64,000 nt of DNA from Actinomucor elegans (taxonomy: Eukaryota; Mucoromycota; Mucoromycetes; Mucorales; Mucoraceae). The notes under the pieces were generated by a model that was not told the DNA's origin, did not search any database, and saw only the letters and a list, made by a program, of their open reading frames with translations. Numbering within the stretch: position 1 is the stretch's first letter; every line of letters starts with the position of its first letter. Shown here in pieces: positions 50,024-61,446 of this stretch. The position numbers were made by a program, and so were the translations under genes. Location: NCBI GenBank assembly GCA_026027325.1, contig JAMSLZ010000001.1, positions 4,030,001 through 4,094,000 of the forward strand. Reading direction: 5' to 3'.

Positions 50024-51832
50024 ATGACTGAAAACGAGTCAAACAGTAAACAAAATGAAGTAGTTATCCTTTCCGACGATGAAGAAGAAGACGATCAACA
50101 GATAAATGAAAATGGCAAACGAGCAGGTGGGCCTCAAACCGACGAAAGGTTGGGTGGGCCAAAGCACCAACAAGACTTGTGTTCTGAAGAACTCTATGAG
50201 GAATATACAGAGGATGAAAATATAGAAGGCTATGAGGAGGAAATAGAGTACTTCGATTCTGACATAGATTCTGATGATGAAACGCTCACTATCACGAGAA
50301 ATCAAACTTTACCTGAAGATCACGAACCTGTTATTATCAGTGAGCGTGCGCAGGTTAACCCACTCAAAGAGCTCGATGATATATTCACTGAATTCAAATC
50401 TCAGTGTATCAAAGATGCGTCACTTTTTAATGAAATGGAAACTAGTTTTGCTTGTGGCTGTTTGTTAAAAAAAACTGCACCGAATGCGGCCATGAATGTC
50501 GAGGGCGTGTCTGGACCGATCGCTTTTCCTTTTGAAGATAAGGATGCTGAAAGGATATTCTCGGCTTATCCCACTGCTACACAGAAGAACGAGCGTGGAC
50601 AGCCTGTTTGTCTGGAACTCGAAACAGCAAAGACAGTGATCAATCTAACATTTCTAGAATATTTATTTGAAAGTATTCTGCCTGATATAGTCTCTTGTCT
50701 TGGTGTGGAACAAGATGTCGCCAATAAGACGCGTCTTCAAGCAAACAAGCTATATATCCATGCTAATGGAGGAAAATTCGATTTGCCCAGTACATCGTAA
50801 GCTCTTTTCATTTTTCAATACAGAGGACTTTTTTTTATTAATATGGTACCGTTGTAGGCAAAATGGTGCATATGGTACTGCTATATTAGTATTGCCCAGT
50901 AATTTTAAGGGTGGTGACACATTTGCAGAATATCATGGTGAAGAGATCTTATTCCATAACGACAGAACATCAGCTGAAGGTGCTTATTATATGGCTTGGT
51001 ATAATGATGTTGATATCAAATCAGAACCAGTTATGACTGGCTACCGTATCGCCATTGTCTTCTCTTTAATACACGATATTGAAACAGCTGCCGAAAATGC
51101 ATCCATTATTAAATATTTACAAGAAAAACGCGTATTAATGTCCAAAGGTTTATTGTCTGCTAAAGAAGAACAAAAGAGCAAGATTTACCTTGAACGCGCA
51201 ACAGAATACCTTGAAAGCCAAAAAGCCAAAATGAAATACCCTATCGTTTACATGCTAGATTATAATTATACATCTCCCAGCCTTACAGTAAATCAGCTCA
51301 AATGCAGTGATAAAATCATAGCCAGGTTCTTAGAAACAGTAGCGGAGAAAGCAGGTTATCTTTGCTTTTTAGGCTCAGTCGAAAGAGAAGTAGAGGGTAA
51401 AGTAAACGAGAGTAATAATCTCGTAACCACAGAAAGTACAAACAAGAACGACGACTGTCCAATCGATGAAGAAGGCATCTATTTAACGCAGTGTAGTTTA
51501 TATGATGATTATATATTGACAAGGCTGATCGATTCGTCTGGTAAAAATATATTGGAAAAGCCCGTAGGTTTAGATTCCAAGAATCAACCTGTCATTATCC
51601 AAGGTGTTTCTTGGTACGCTAGATGTAAGCCTGATTCTGAGGATTTTAGTGGCACAGTAAATGTTAAAGAAGTTACTGTCAAATATTGGTATTCGAATAC
51701 TTCGGTAAGTGGTCAAAAAAAAACTGTAGAATCAAAAGCACTTGCTAACAGATGTTTATGTAGGCTGTCGCTTTCCTCCCTAAAGAGAATCTACCTGCTG
51801 TCCTTGAAATGTCTCAATTATCTGATTATTAA
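50024..51832 (+). CDS. 2OG-Fe(II) oxygenase-like protein lacking the iron site
   Basis: Exons 50024-50796, 50858-51704 and 51764-51832 give 562 aa. Residues 1-115 are acidic and disordered. The middle matches fungal 2OG-oxygenase proteins: NKLYIHANGGKFD, then GTAILVLPSNFKGGDTFAEY, HGEEILFHND, YYMAWYNDVDIKSEPVMTGY and RIAIVFSL. In family members the strand after GG-F reads PHRDTEK and carries the iron ligands HxD; here it is LPSTSQ, so His and Asp are Pro and Thr. The distal His (normally EHEV) is Asp-Ile. The 2OG-binding Arg in GYR is kept. Loss of all three metal ligands suggests a binding protein rather than an enzyme, unless annotation of the exon junction (50796/50858) hides residues. Function unknown. 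Confidence 0.75.
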
Positions 51833-52646
51833 GGGAAAGCAGCCTGTCTTTATATATGATACCCTTATTTCTTGCTTGGAGATTCCTTCAAATAAATATT
51901 TGTATATATAAGTTGTAGTACTGCAACCAACGCCAATGACTTAGGGAATAAAAGTAAAGGTAAAGATCGGTTTATCTGGTTCTCTCGTCAATGATAGAAA
52001 GGTAGAGATTGTCCAAATGATTATTTATTTAAGGTGCGTGTGGTTTTGTCTAATGCTTATTGCCTTCAACTAACCGTGAAATCGCTTGGTTCAGTATTGT
52101 AATGATAGGTAACTCTTGTTAATAGCATAGTATTTGCTGAATCATGTCAAATTATTTTCTTGAGCATAAATGATTTTTTGTATCCTGAATCAAGCGCATG
52201 TATTTTGGATCTAATTTCATATATTATAGTGAATAGTCAAGCGCCATCTATTTCTACTATCTAAGAAAACATATTTCATATACTATCAAATTGTCATATC
52301 AAGCTAGTTGTAAGAGATCTGTCGCCTGCTATCGATATAAAAAGAGCCTGAGTAGTTTTTCAAAGACACTTGTTTTGAATAACATCCATATTTCTGGAGA
52401 TATCACACACTAACTGTCAATATGTCTATCAAAACAGATCTGATTCTCGGTCTTTTGGAGCCATTGCAGTAAATCTGATCTCTGGAGCTTCTGCGCTGCT
52501 CGAGTAAGCGTGACGTCTAACAGTCCGGACCGTAGGGATCGAGAAAGAAAAAAATTTACGTATCCAGTGGCTTAGATTATACCTGAAAACAAGCTTCAAG
52601 GTTGAAAATTTTTGCTCCCTCTCTTTTTTCTCTCTAGATATTCAGC
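51833..52646. promoter_or_regulatory. Intergenic region and uL13 promoter, with a tiny TATA-preceded ORF
   Basis: A TATAAAAAG element (52336-52345) stands about 80 bp before a short frame at 52422 (MSIKTDLILGLLEPLQ, stop). A shift of one base within it would extend the frame with AVNLISGASALLE, like a signal peptide. It may be the remains of a small secreted-protein gene or merely chance. The right part, with GGACCGTAGGG and a CT-rich run (52616-52636), is the leader of the ribosomal protein gene. Confidence 0.35.
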
Positions 52647-53570
52647 ATGTCCACTTTCGAGAAGGTAACGCATTAGCGAAACTAGTAACTGTGTCTACGT
52701 TTCTTTATCGTTAACCTGTATCTCGATATTTGAAAATAGACTATTGTGATTGACGGTCAAGGTCACTTGTTGGGTAGACTTGCCTCTATCATCTCCAAGC
52801 AAGCCCTCAACGGTCAAAAGGTCGTTGTTGTTAGATGTGAAGCCTTGAACGTTTCCGGTGAATTCTTCCGTAACAAGTGTATGTACAAACACTCGTCCAA
52901 AAAACCAACAAAACACACGTACAATCATATGCAACTGAGCCGAAAAAGCATTACATAAAAAATAAGAACAGGGCAGACATATAAGAGAGAGAGAAAGACA
53001 TTGAGCTTCGATCTACGTGAAACAAAGCGTGCTTTATATGATTGTATCTGTGTTTTTGACGTTTGACAGGAATGATACACTGATACAATGACTAAAACTC
53101 TTTTTTTTTTGTCTATAGTGAAGTACCACGCTTACCTCAACAAGCGTTGTCTTGTCAACCCTACCCGTGGTCCTTTCCATTTCCGTGCTCCTTCTCGTAT
53201 CTTGTATAAGGCTATCCGTGGTATGGTCCCTCACAAGACTGCCCGTGGTGCTGCTGCTTTGGACCGTATTAAGCTTTTCGAAGGTGTCCCTGCTCCTTAT
53301 GACCGTGTCAAGCGTATGGTCATTCCTGATGCTCTCCGTGTCCTCCGTCTTAAGCCCGGACGTAAGTACACCACCATTGGTCGTATCTCTCACGAAGTCG
53401 GCTGGAAGTACCAAGATGTCGTTGCCAAGCTCGAAGAGAAGCGTAAGGCCAAGTCTGCTGCTTACTACCAACGTAAGACTGCTCTCGCTGCCATCCAAAA
53501 GAAGGCTGTCGAGTCCAAGGCTGATGCTATCAAGGGTATCAACGCTTCCATTGCTGCTCTCGGTTATTAA
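52647..53570 (+). CDS. RPL16: 60S ribosomal protein uL13 (L13a/L16)
   Basis: Exons 52647-52664 (MSTFEK), 52740-52878 and 53119-53570 give 202 aa. Family landmarks: [77 protein letters not shown] and [15 protein letters not shown]. It binds 25S rRNA in the large subunit. Codon bias is very strong (CGT, GGT, AAG, GTC), as in enolase. Intron 2 is 240 nt, four times the local norm, a place where ribosomal-protein genes often host snoRNAs; I saw no clear C/D box pair there. It is convergent with the coiled-coil gene, stops 115 bp apart. Confidence 0.97.
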
Positions 53571-53684
53571 ATTCACTCGTTTTATTGGGTTGGGAAAAAA
53601 AAAACATAATATCAAGTAAATAAAATACAAGTATATTTCTATTTCATATCTTGCTGTATCAGCTCAATGCTTTGGTATCATATA

Positions 53685-56198
53685 TTACGGAGATGGTCTG
53701 ATCTTTTGTTTGACTCTATTTAATTGTGAGTCTACTTCGCCTAACATTTCTTCTAGCTCATTTTTACGTCTTCTAGACATGGCAATCTTCTTGGAAAAAT
53801 CCTCTGACTGGAAAAAGGAAAAAAAAAAAAATTAGTTGCCTGCTAACCAAATCGCTTTGAGGGAGTACCTTTCGTTTAGCTAGAGAAGACATTAATTGAT
53901 GAGGGCCTTCATCATCTTCTTCAAACGCTAGAAACTCGTACTGCATTTTGCTTGGACGATTACTATAATACGACTCTTTTGAAGTTGCAGACATCACGTC
54001 TTCTTCCTCTTCAGTATGATTTAGTGCAAAGCAGGGCGTAGGCGAGGGAGGGCTTGTTGCAGTCAAGGTTTGAGGGCTTCCCGCAGAGAATTGCTGATCT
54101 GGTTGATAACCGCTTTGTAAAAGCAGATACTTGTCTCCTCCCCCATATCCTCTGCCACTATTATAATGATTTTCGGTCATGAAGCTAGCAAAATCAACGT
54201 GTTAACATCCTAGGTATAGCAATTAAGATAAACAATCAAGTACCTTTTTCTTTTGCTATTGTTATCAAAATTGAGGGTATCATCGACTTCTTTACCGTCT
54301 GCTTTCAATAGTTGCTCCATGGTCTTTCGAAGCACTTGAATTTGACGTTGGGCTTGCTTCAGGTCACCTTTTAGCTTATTGATCTCGTCATTCTTGTGCT
54401 GTAGATTATTATAGTAAGCATATTGATCTTCAGTTGCTTGCTGCTGTAAGTTCTAGACGTTTATCATCATTAGTCTAGCAGAAGGACTGAGTTCTTATAA
54501 GCGACTCACTTCGAGATTCATTCTTAGCTCAGATGTAGTTACAACCCCAAAGTCTCCTTCTATAGTTCTGAACAGTGTTTGAACGTTAGATTATAAGCTA
54601 ATGTGCCTTTGGTTAGTATAGTTTGACAGTTTTACCTTGCTTTCGTATCTTCCAATGTCTTTTTCAGCTGTTCATTTTCAAACTATACATATGTTAATAT
54701 CAAGAAATATTTGAACAATCAGCACAATATGTACCTTTTCTTGTTCATATTTTCGTTTGTACTCGTCTTTCTCTTCGGTCACTTCATCGACCAGCTTACA
54801 AAAGTAGTCTAAATCTTTAGCAATGGCTAATCACATAATTTTTTTTTTTAGGTTGGTATCATTAACATCTAGTTTTGCTTTACGGGTATAATACCTTCTT
54901 TCTGCCCTAAGAGTGCACGAGCAGAGCGTTTTTCACGCTCTAGCTCATCCTTGAGCATATCTAATACAAAATTATCTCCACCTGTTGTAGTTTGATCGTT
55001 TGTGAAGGTTTGTTTGCTCTTTCTTTTATCTAGGCTGTTTTTTCTTCGATTACGCTTTTCTGATGCAGCAATACTACCGTTAGAAGAGGATCTAGTGATG
55101 CATGACTTGGTTTCATCGTCTTCACCACTACTACCAGTAGTAGCAATAGCTTTCTCAATCTTTGTAAGGCTTTTTCTTTTCATGGCGGTAGTGTAAAGAG
55201 AAGAATTACTATCGCTACGCGTCAACAGCTTTGCATTCGATACAGCTGGAGAAGGTTGGCGTAATCTGCTGTTATTAGTTGTAGTAGTAGTAGTGATGGT
55301 GGTAGTGGTAGTAGTATTGTTGGCCTTTGGCTGTTGATAGCAGTCTATATTAGGTTTACTATTGCTTCCAGCTGAGGCTGTTGTTGAAGTGGACTTTAAT
55401 GATTGATTGCTCTTTGTTTTCTTCATTCTTGGAGGCAATCTACTAGTGGCGTTACTATTATTAGTAAAAGTGTTCATATCAAGGTCGATGCAAGATTGTT
55501 TTCTAATAGGTAGTTGATGGTATGTTACAGATGTAGGCAGTTTTGTTTGCTGGCAATTATTTGGAGAAGTAGAGTATCTCTCTTTGTTGTGAATGTCTAA
55601 ACCTTCGACTTCTATTGCTCTTTTAGTACAAAGTGATTTTGGCTATACAATGAACTTACCAGCAATCAAACTCTCGTTCAATTTGATTGTATTGTTGGAT
55701 TCATCGTCTATAGACATGCATCATTATTGACAGTATCTTTGTATCACTTTTAATACTATCTTATACTGAATATAGCTTTGAATTATTACCTAGTAGATCA
55801 ATTCTTTTCAAAGGTTTCATGTAGGACAATCTTCTCATGGGTTTTTCAGTAGGTGATTGAGCTATCTGCTGACGCAGTGAAGCAGAACTTGCTCTGTGCC
55901 TTAATGTAAGGTTGCTACAAATACCTATATTAGCACAAGATCGATGTTTGAACTTTGTATTTACCTGAAACGTTTCATTTGCTTCTCATTTTCTAAAGGA
56001 CTGCTGTCTTGAACGTGGTGAAACGAAAGTGAAGAATGTATTGATATACCGTCTTGTCTCTCTAACAAAGAAACATGTGAACTTTTTGTATTTCGAAAGT
56101 CAAGTACGCGTACCTGAGTTTGTTGTGGAAGAGGACGAGGAAGCTTTTTGCTGCTTTCCTAATCCTAACTTTTGCCAAAATCTCGGTGACGAGGACAT
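53685..56198 (-). CDS. Coiled-coil protein with Ser/Thr-rich N-terminal half, unknown function
   Basis: I traced 11 exons in consistent phase, about 640 aa. The start is ATG 56198 (MSSSPRFWQKLGLGKQQKAS), followed by exons containing SLSFHHVQDSSPLENEKQM, TEKPMRRLSYMKPLKRIDLL and the large exon ending at about 54892. That exon carries a poly-Thr tract from an ACN-type microsatellite (55268-55318) and basic clusters (KRNRRKNSLDKRKSK). The C-terminal half is coiled coil: KDLDYFCKLVDEVTEEKDEY, FENEQLKKTLEDTKAR and KGDLKQAQRQIQVLRKTMEQ. The last exon ends RRRKNELEEMLGEVDSQLNR and a stop at 53685. It resembles cytoskeletal or septum scaffold proteins in architecture only. A family name could not be assigned. 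Confidence 0.75.
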
Positions 56199-56425
56199 CA
56201 GATCAAAAGAATATGCGTATAAACAAGATATAAAACTAAAAGAAAATGCAAGAGTAAAAAAACTAGGCCCACGTTTATTATATGAACTGAAACGATTAGT
56301 AGGGTTTATTGCAAAAAAAAAGTGACCTGAAGCAGGAGTACAATATAAAGTTCATTGGGTAGTGAGAGGACGGGATTCTAAAACTATCAGGTTACAGTAG
56401 TAGCAATAGTTGGCCCTGGATTTTT

Positions 56426-58748
56426 TCAAAGCTTGGATAGTAGAGAACCTCCATTGATTCTCCATTTTAGTATTAACATAAAAACTACACCGAGGGTATA
56501 TCCGCACCCAGTGAATAGCTTGTAAGTTAAGAATGGCTCCTGGCTATAACGGTTCATAAAATGGCCTTCCAACACGCCTGCCAAGTTGGGCCCAAACATA
56601 GCCGGAATCGTGATCAATAGAAACATGGAATATCCAGACTTGAATTTGTCCATTCCTGTAATAGTAGCCGTAGTTGAAGGGCCCAATGTGATAAAAGTAC
56701 CTCCAAAAAACCCAAAGATTCCCGAGAAGATCACCAGCGAAAGAAAGCTATAAGCGAAGGTCCATAAAAAGAATGCACTACTTCCAGCAAAGAAACAGGT
56801 AACGATAATAGTATTTATGGGTCCAATATAGTCTGATATTATGCTATTATGTATACAATTTAAGATACTTTGTTATGGTTCTAGATATAAACAACTTTTG
56901 TTTTGTCTCGCTCCCCATCTTGTTCTTTGCTCCTGCCACTTCTCTTTTTTTGTATCCATGTTTTGAGCTCCTGCTTCTAGTTACTCTCCCTTTGACAGTA
57001 AAGAGTCCCTAATCACTTGTCCCTTTCCTTACTTCTCATCCCAATAAAAAGTAGTATGCTCTCCTATTCTCTGTAACTTACCCTGATAAGATCCTTCCTA
57101 CTGCATTACAGGAAGCAGCAATGGAAACCAAAGCTGCTCCTTGAGCGTTTTTTAATCCTAAGTGTGTAGCATATGCTTTAAAACAACAGATGTCAGTGCA
57201 TGTAACTCCAGTAATGCATATTTATTAAGTACTTACAAGGCAAAAAGAATAATGGTGTATAGTAACTCAATTCAATCGCAATATCTGCAACGCACCATAG
57301 TATAAAGTTGGGATTTTTAAGCACATCAAATTGAATCACACTGAAAGTAGATTTCATTGTTGAATTGAAAGTAGGCTCTTCCATTGTTATTGGTGCCTTG
57401 ATAGGCTCTAACTTTTCGCTGTCTTGATCAACATGTTTGGTCTTCAAATATTCGTCCTTGTCTTTAAATAAGAACCCAGATACTATATAGAAAACACAGG
57501 TAATACCAGCTAGAATCCTGAAACAGCTATAGAAATAGAAATAATTAGGTCATAGTTTACAAGACCAAAGCATTTTAATTTACCTCTTAACACCCAGACT
57601 CTTATTGATAGATGACATTATCAATGGCATAACTAGTCCACCCACACATGAACCGCTTGAGGCAATCCCCAAAGCAACACCGCCGTGTTTATGAGAAAAC
57701 CATTGTTGAACACCACTCATACTAATCTTTATATATATATATATATATATATATAAAGAAACTCAGTTAATACATATACTAGGTGCTTAGGATCAACTAA
57801 TCCAGAAGAAATGCAATAAATGAACACATGATTCACTCGTATGCATCTATCTTACATAGAAAATGATAGACCCACCAGCTCCAAACAGCATTCCTTGGGC
57901 CAAAATCAGCTGCCAGATCTACAATGACCATCCAAAGAGAATAAGCAATTAGCAGAGCTTTCTATCAGAAAACAAGTACCTTCTCCTACCTGTTTACTCA
58001 AGCTAGATAAGACCAATCCTGTAGTGCTTAGTACAGTAGCAATTAAAACACTCAACTTTAACCCAGTGATGGATACCAATATTTGTACAAATGGACTAAA
58101 GACATTTAAAGCAAAGTTTCCCATTGATCCTACGAGACTGAGTTGAATCACTATAGAATTAGTGTGTCCAAACACGTTTTGCTCAAAGTAATCTTGTAGA
58201 ACACCTGTTAAAGGAATAAATATCACATCAATATCAAGTAGAGTTGATATGGTACACTATCCATCCACCCATAGTTACCCCTATTCATTCGAGAGAAATA
58301 GTCATAATATATTAGTATATAGAAAGGACCAGAATAGACACGCGAGAGCTTACCAGCTCATGATGATACCTATTGCTACCACTTGAGATAGGAAAGCGGC
58401 TAATACAATCCACCATCCATACTTGTCATCAGCATCAGGCTCCATAGGCTCTATACCTACATAGTGATATTATGTATTTCAACAAGCCAATACGTAGATA
58501 TATATATGAGCATTCTGTCTCCAAGTACCTTCTTTTTTAGTTGATGCATTTGACAAATTAGAGTCAGTGGACCGATGTTCTTTCATTTCTTCCTGTCTCT
58601 TTAAAGTATTCCGCTCTATTGGTGACGAGTCAGCTGTAGCGTTTGAAATGACAGAGATTCTATGGGCTTCTCGTAGCGCGGTTTGGTGAGCAAAGATGAA
58701 TATATCATGTTCAACATTTTCTATCGTTTGTTTCAGAGAAGTTACCAT
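56426..58748 (-). CDS. MFS monocarboxylate-type transporter
   Basis: About ten exons. A cytosolic N-terminus of about 90 residues from ATG 58748 (MVTSLKQTIENVEHDIFIFA) is rich in Ser, Thr and charged residues. Membrane spans begin in DDKYGWWIVLAAFLSQVVAI. Monocarboxylate-porter landmarks: VLQDYFEQNVFGH, GSMGNFALNVFSPFVQ, LAQGMLFGAGGSIIFY, QQWFSHKHGGVALGIASSGS, NAQGAALVSIASCCNAVGRI and IISDYIGPINTI. The carboxyl half starts with a second long loop (KHVDQDSEKLEPIKAP). Such proteins carry mono- or small carboxylates across the plasma membrane, though fungal members often have other substrates. The intron near 56850-57085 is about 240 nt. The join near 58280-58206 (SWGNY to VLQDYF) is unresolved by one base. 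Confidence 0.87.
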
Positions 58749-59937
58749 TGAAATACGATGATAGACAAAAGAGAAATACTCTATTATCGAAGATAAATCG
58801 GTTTTATGATGATTTATTCAAGTCTATTACAAGATAACTAGATGGCATTTATTGCTAATATAAGCATGGTAATGCATCTATTAGAAGTGTTTTAAGTAAT
58901 AGATGTCAATATAAAAGGGGTATGTTTCAATGATAATAATAACAGCATAATCGTACAAATCAAATAAGATGTGTGGAGAAGGAAGGTACAGTTCGGCATT
59001 TTTTTTTTAAAAAAAAGGATCTATAGTACTTGTTTGCTCACTGCGAGTCTTTTCTCAAATATAAGTTTATGTACTCGACTTTGATATCGTTGGCATACAG
59101 AAAAATGCTACTAAACTGTGTTTATTATTACTGTAATACGAGAGTAGATAGAAAAGAACTACAAAGAAGAGGTTGAGATACAATAGAATATAATAGCCTG
59201 TTATTTATGTACTTTCTCATTTCTTCTGTAATATTTCTATAATATTTCCGCAATACAACCGCTCTAGTTTATACAGATTTAGCTTTATTCCTTTTAACGC
59301 CGATTCCGATGGAGTTACACTTCTATTGCTGTTAGTATATATGCTACCAGAAGAGTATTTTTTAAATTGCAAAATGCCATCTCGTATTTCTAGGCCTAGC
59401 CAAAAGTAATGATAAGCCGACAGCGAGAAGGTAACTAGTGATCATTATATACATTCACCGCCCTATAAGCACAAAAAGAGCCTTTTCAAGCAAATATCAG
59501 TCAAATCAATACAAGGAAAAGCTATCGAAACCCAAGCTGCAAGAATTATTTTTGGTTAAGGTTCAAACTTGAGGATAAAACGCGTAATCAATCTTGATAA
59601 TATAGAAGCTGTACTCTGCATATTCATATCAAACCATCAAATCGTATCTATATCGAATTCTTAAATATGTAGAGCAAAATCTTTTTGATAAACAAACTTT
59701 CATAATGATAATGAAGATTATAATTTTCAGTCAGTTAAATGATAATTGTAGTAGATGCAATTGTCCATCCTGTATATGTGCTAGACAGCAGATACAATAT
59801 TTGGCTGAGATCGTGCGAAAAATCTATTGACAATTAATTTTAAGCTATATGAAATGTATATTATTTAAAAGTTAACATTTGATGATACCTATAAAACATT
59901 CATTACTCTGCTTATTAAACAATGGTTCTTGTACAAC

Positions 59938-59991
59938 CTATAGAAGGCTCATTCTGAGCATATATTAGTCATCAAATATAGCGCTATGTTT
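59938..59991 (-). repeat. Dispersed intergenic repeat, copy K
   Basis: On the minus strand: CATAGCGCTATATTTGATGA, then ATGCTCAGAATGAGCC. In this copy the core has become a perfect 10-bp palindrome, ATAGCGCTAT, at the place where other copies have AATGTCGCATT. Confidence 0.55.
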
Positions 59992-60606
59992 ATATCAGTG
60001 CAGAGATATAGTCAGCATTAGATCTTAATTGTTAGTGCATACCATTGCGTTGCAGTAATGCAGTGATTCTACATAACAAATTGAGTGAATCTCTCAAGTT
60101 TGTCTTGACTGCTCTTTGAAAGTATGTTTCCTTGTTTCGATCCTCAAATCAGTTATTTCAACACTGATAATAGCTTTTTAACATCTACTGACTCCTTTCT
60201 ACTGAACAAGGCAAGGTTGGGCCAACCTCCAATGGCGATGATACCTTTAATTAGGGTATATCTTGAAAGCAATATATTTAGCCTTTTACCAATTGTTTTC
60301 TTTCTAAATTATTCTTCATCCTGGTGTCCCTGCTTATCAATTTTATTTTTTATTTTATTTTTTATTACTTTTTACAAGTCTTACATTTAACTTTCGTGTT
60401 TGAGTTTTGGAAATTTTCGAGTCTCATGCATTTATTCTTGAAGAGGTCTATCGACAGAGATAGCAGGATACTGGTCGGTACAAAGATCTATAGAATGAAA
60501 GTGAAACAAGCATGGTTACCGAAAATATATTTCCTGCTAAAGGTTCTAGTAGATGCAATCACCTATTGCATTTTCTATACTAGTTCTAATGGTCTATAAT
60601 TCCTTT

Positions 60607-60700
60607 AATCGATTTCGGTGTAATGTCGCATTTGATGAATGATCTTTGTTCAAAATGAACGGTTGCATCTGGTAAACATACAGATCTATTCCAATTCCCT
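60607..60700 (+). repeat. Dispersed intergenic repeat, copy G
   Basis: Best partner of copy A: ATCGATTTCGGTGTAATGTC, GCATTTGATGA, TGTTCAAAATGAACGGTTGC, ATCTGGTAAACAT and a shared CAATTCC further right. Just upstream, 60542-60560 is an inverted partial copy (GGTTCTAGTAGATGCAAT). Confidence 0.7.
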
Positions 60701-61446
60701 CACTTCATGAAAAGATCTGCGCTCATTTGTTAAATGGGGATTTTCGCTATACTTAATTTCAGATATACTGAAGTATCAAATATGTCTGTAAGCAGAAGCT
60801 TTTGCCCAATGATGTCGCTTGGTTATATACCATTATGTGGCAGATAAATTCGAAATCGACAATGTATATTTAGGTAATTGTCAATGTAATTAAATATTTT
60901 TGGCAGCTCGAAGTCTTCAAAAATCGAAATTGATCAATTTATTACTACTGAAACATGATGGGGAAAAGTAACTGAAGCACTCTTGGGAAAGATGATCTGA
61001 TTTTTGATCTCAATACAAGATATACGCGTGCAACGTAACGTGAACTGTAAACGGATAATCCGTACAATTATCCAAAACGTTCAAGGAAAACGCAAGTGTA
61101 TGAAGGGAGACGAATTACGGTTGAACAAGAGGTGTACCAACTCTATCTGAAACTGAACATAGAACCGACGTTGCGGTAATGATATACCACAAAAGGAAAT
61201 CGATGCTTGCATTTTCAATTGCAGATAATGATTGTGAACAGACAGAAAGGACCACTGTAAGATACGTTAAAGAAAAGGATCAACTTTGATGTACTTAATC
61301 GACCAACTTTATTGTTCGCTGTGGAGAAAAGAAGAGTTAAACATGACAGGTTCAAGCAGAAATAGGGGCATACTTATAATGAAACACATTTATACGTGAG
61401 ATTTATTGGGTTCAATTAACAGAAAGTATTTTGTACAAGCAATGTG

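Larger units (their letters stand above)
58749..61446. other. AT-rich intergenic gap with a cluster of repeat copies
   Basis: No intact gene. It holds repeat copies K and G and short fragments at 58862-58887 (+), 59748-59772 (-) and 60542-60560 (-), each matching the TTGCATCTAYTAGAA block. Open frames 60124-60390 and 60324-60599 (+) are Phe/Leu-rich and unsupported. An open stretch at 61051-61179 (+), ending RRITVEQEVYQLYLKLNIEP then TLR and a stop, looks protein-like and could be a relic. Confidence 0.45.

Noticed and set aside
56029..56325. 98-codon frame (+) after the MFS gene
   Set aside because: It is antisense to the first two exons of the coiled-coil gene, which are supported by consistent splice phases.
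57725..57755. TA microsatellite in the MFS gene
   Set aside because: It lies in an intron; simple repeats of this kind are common here (also 3735, 24915, 37617) and carry no clear signal.
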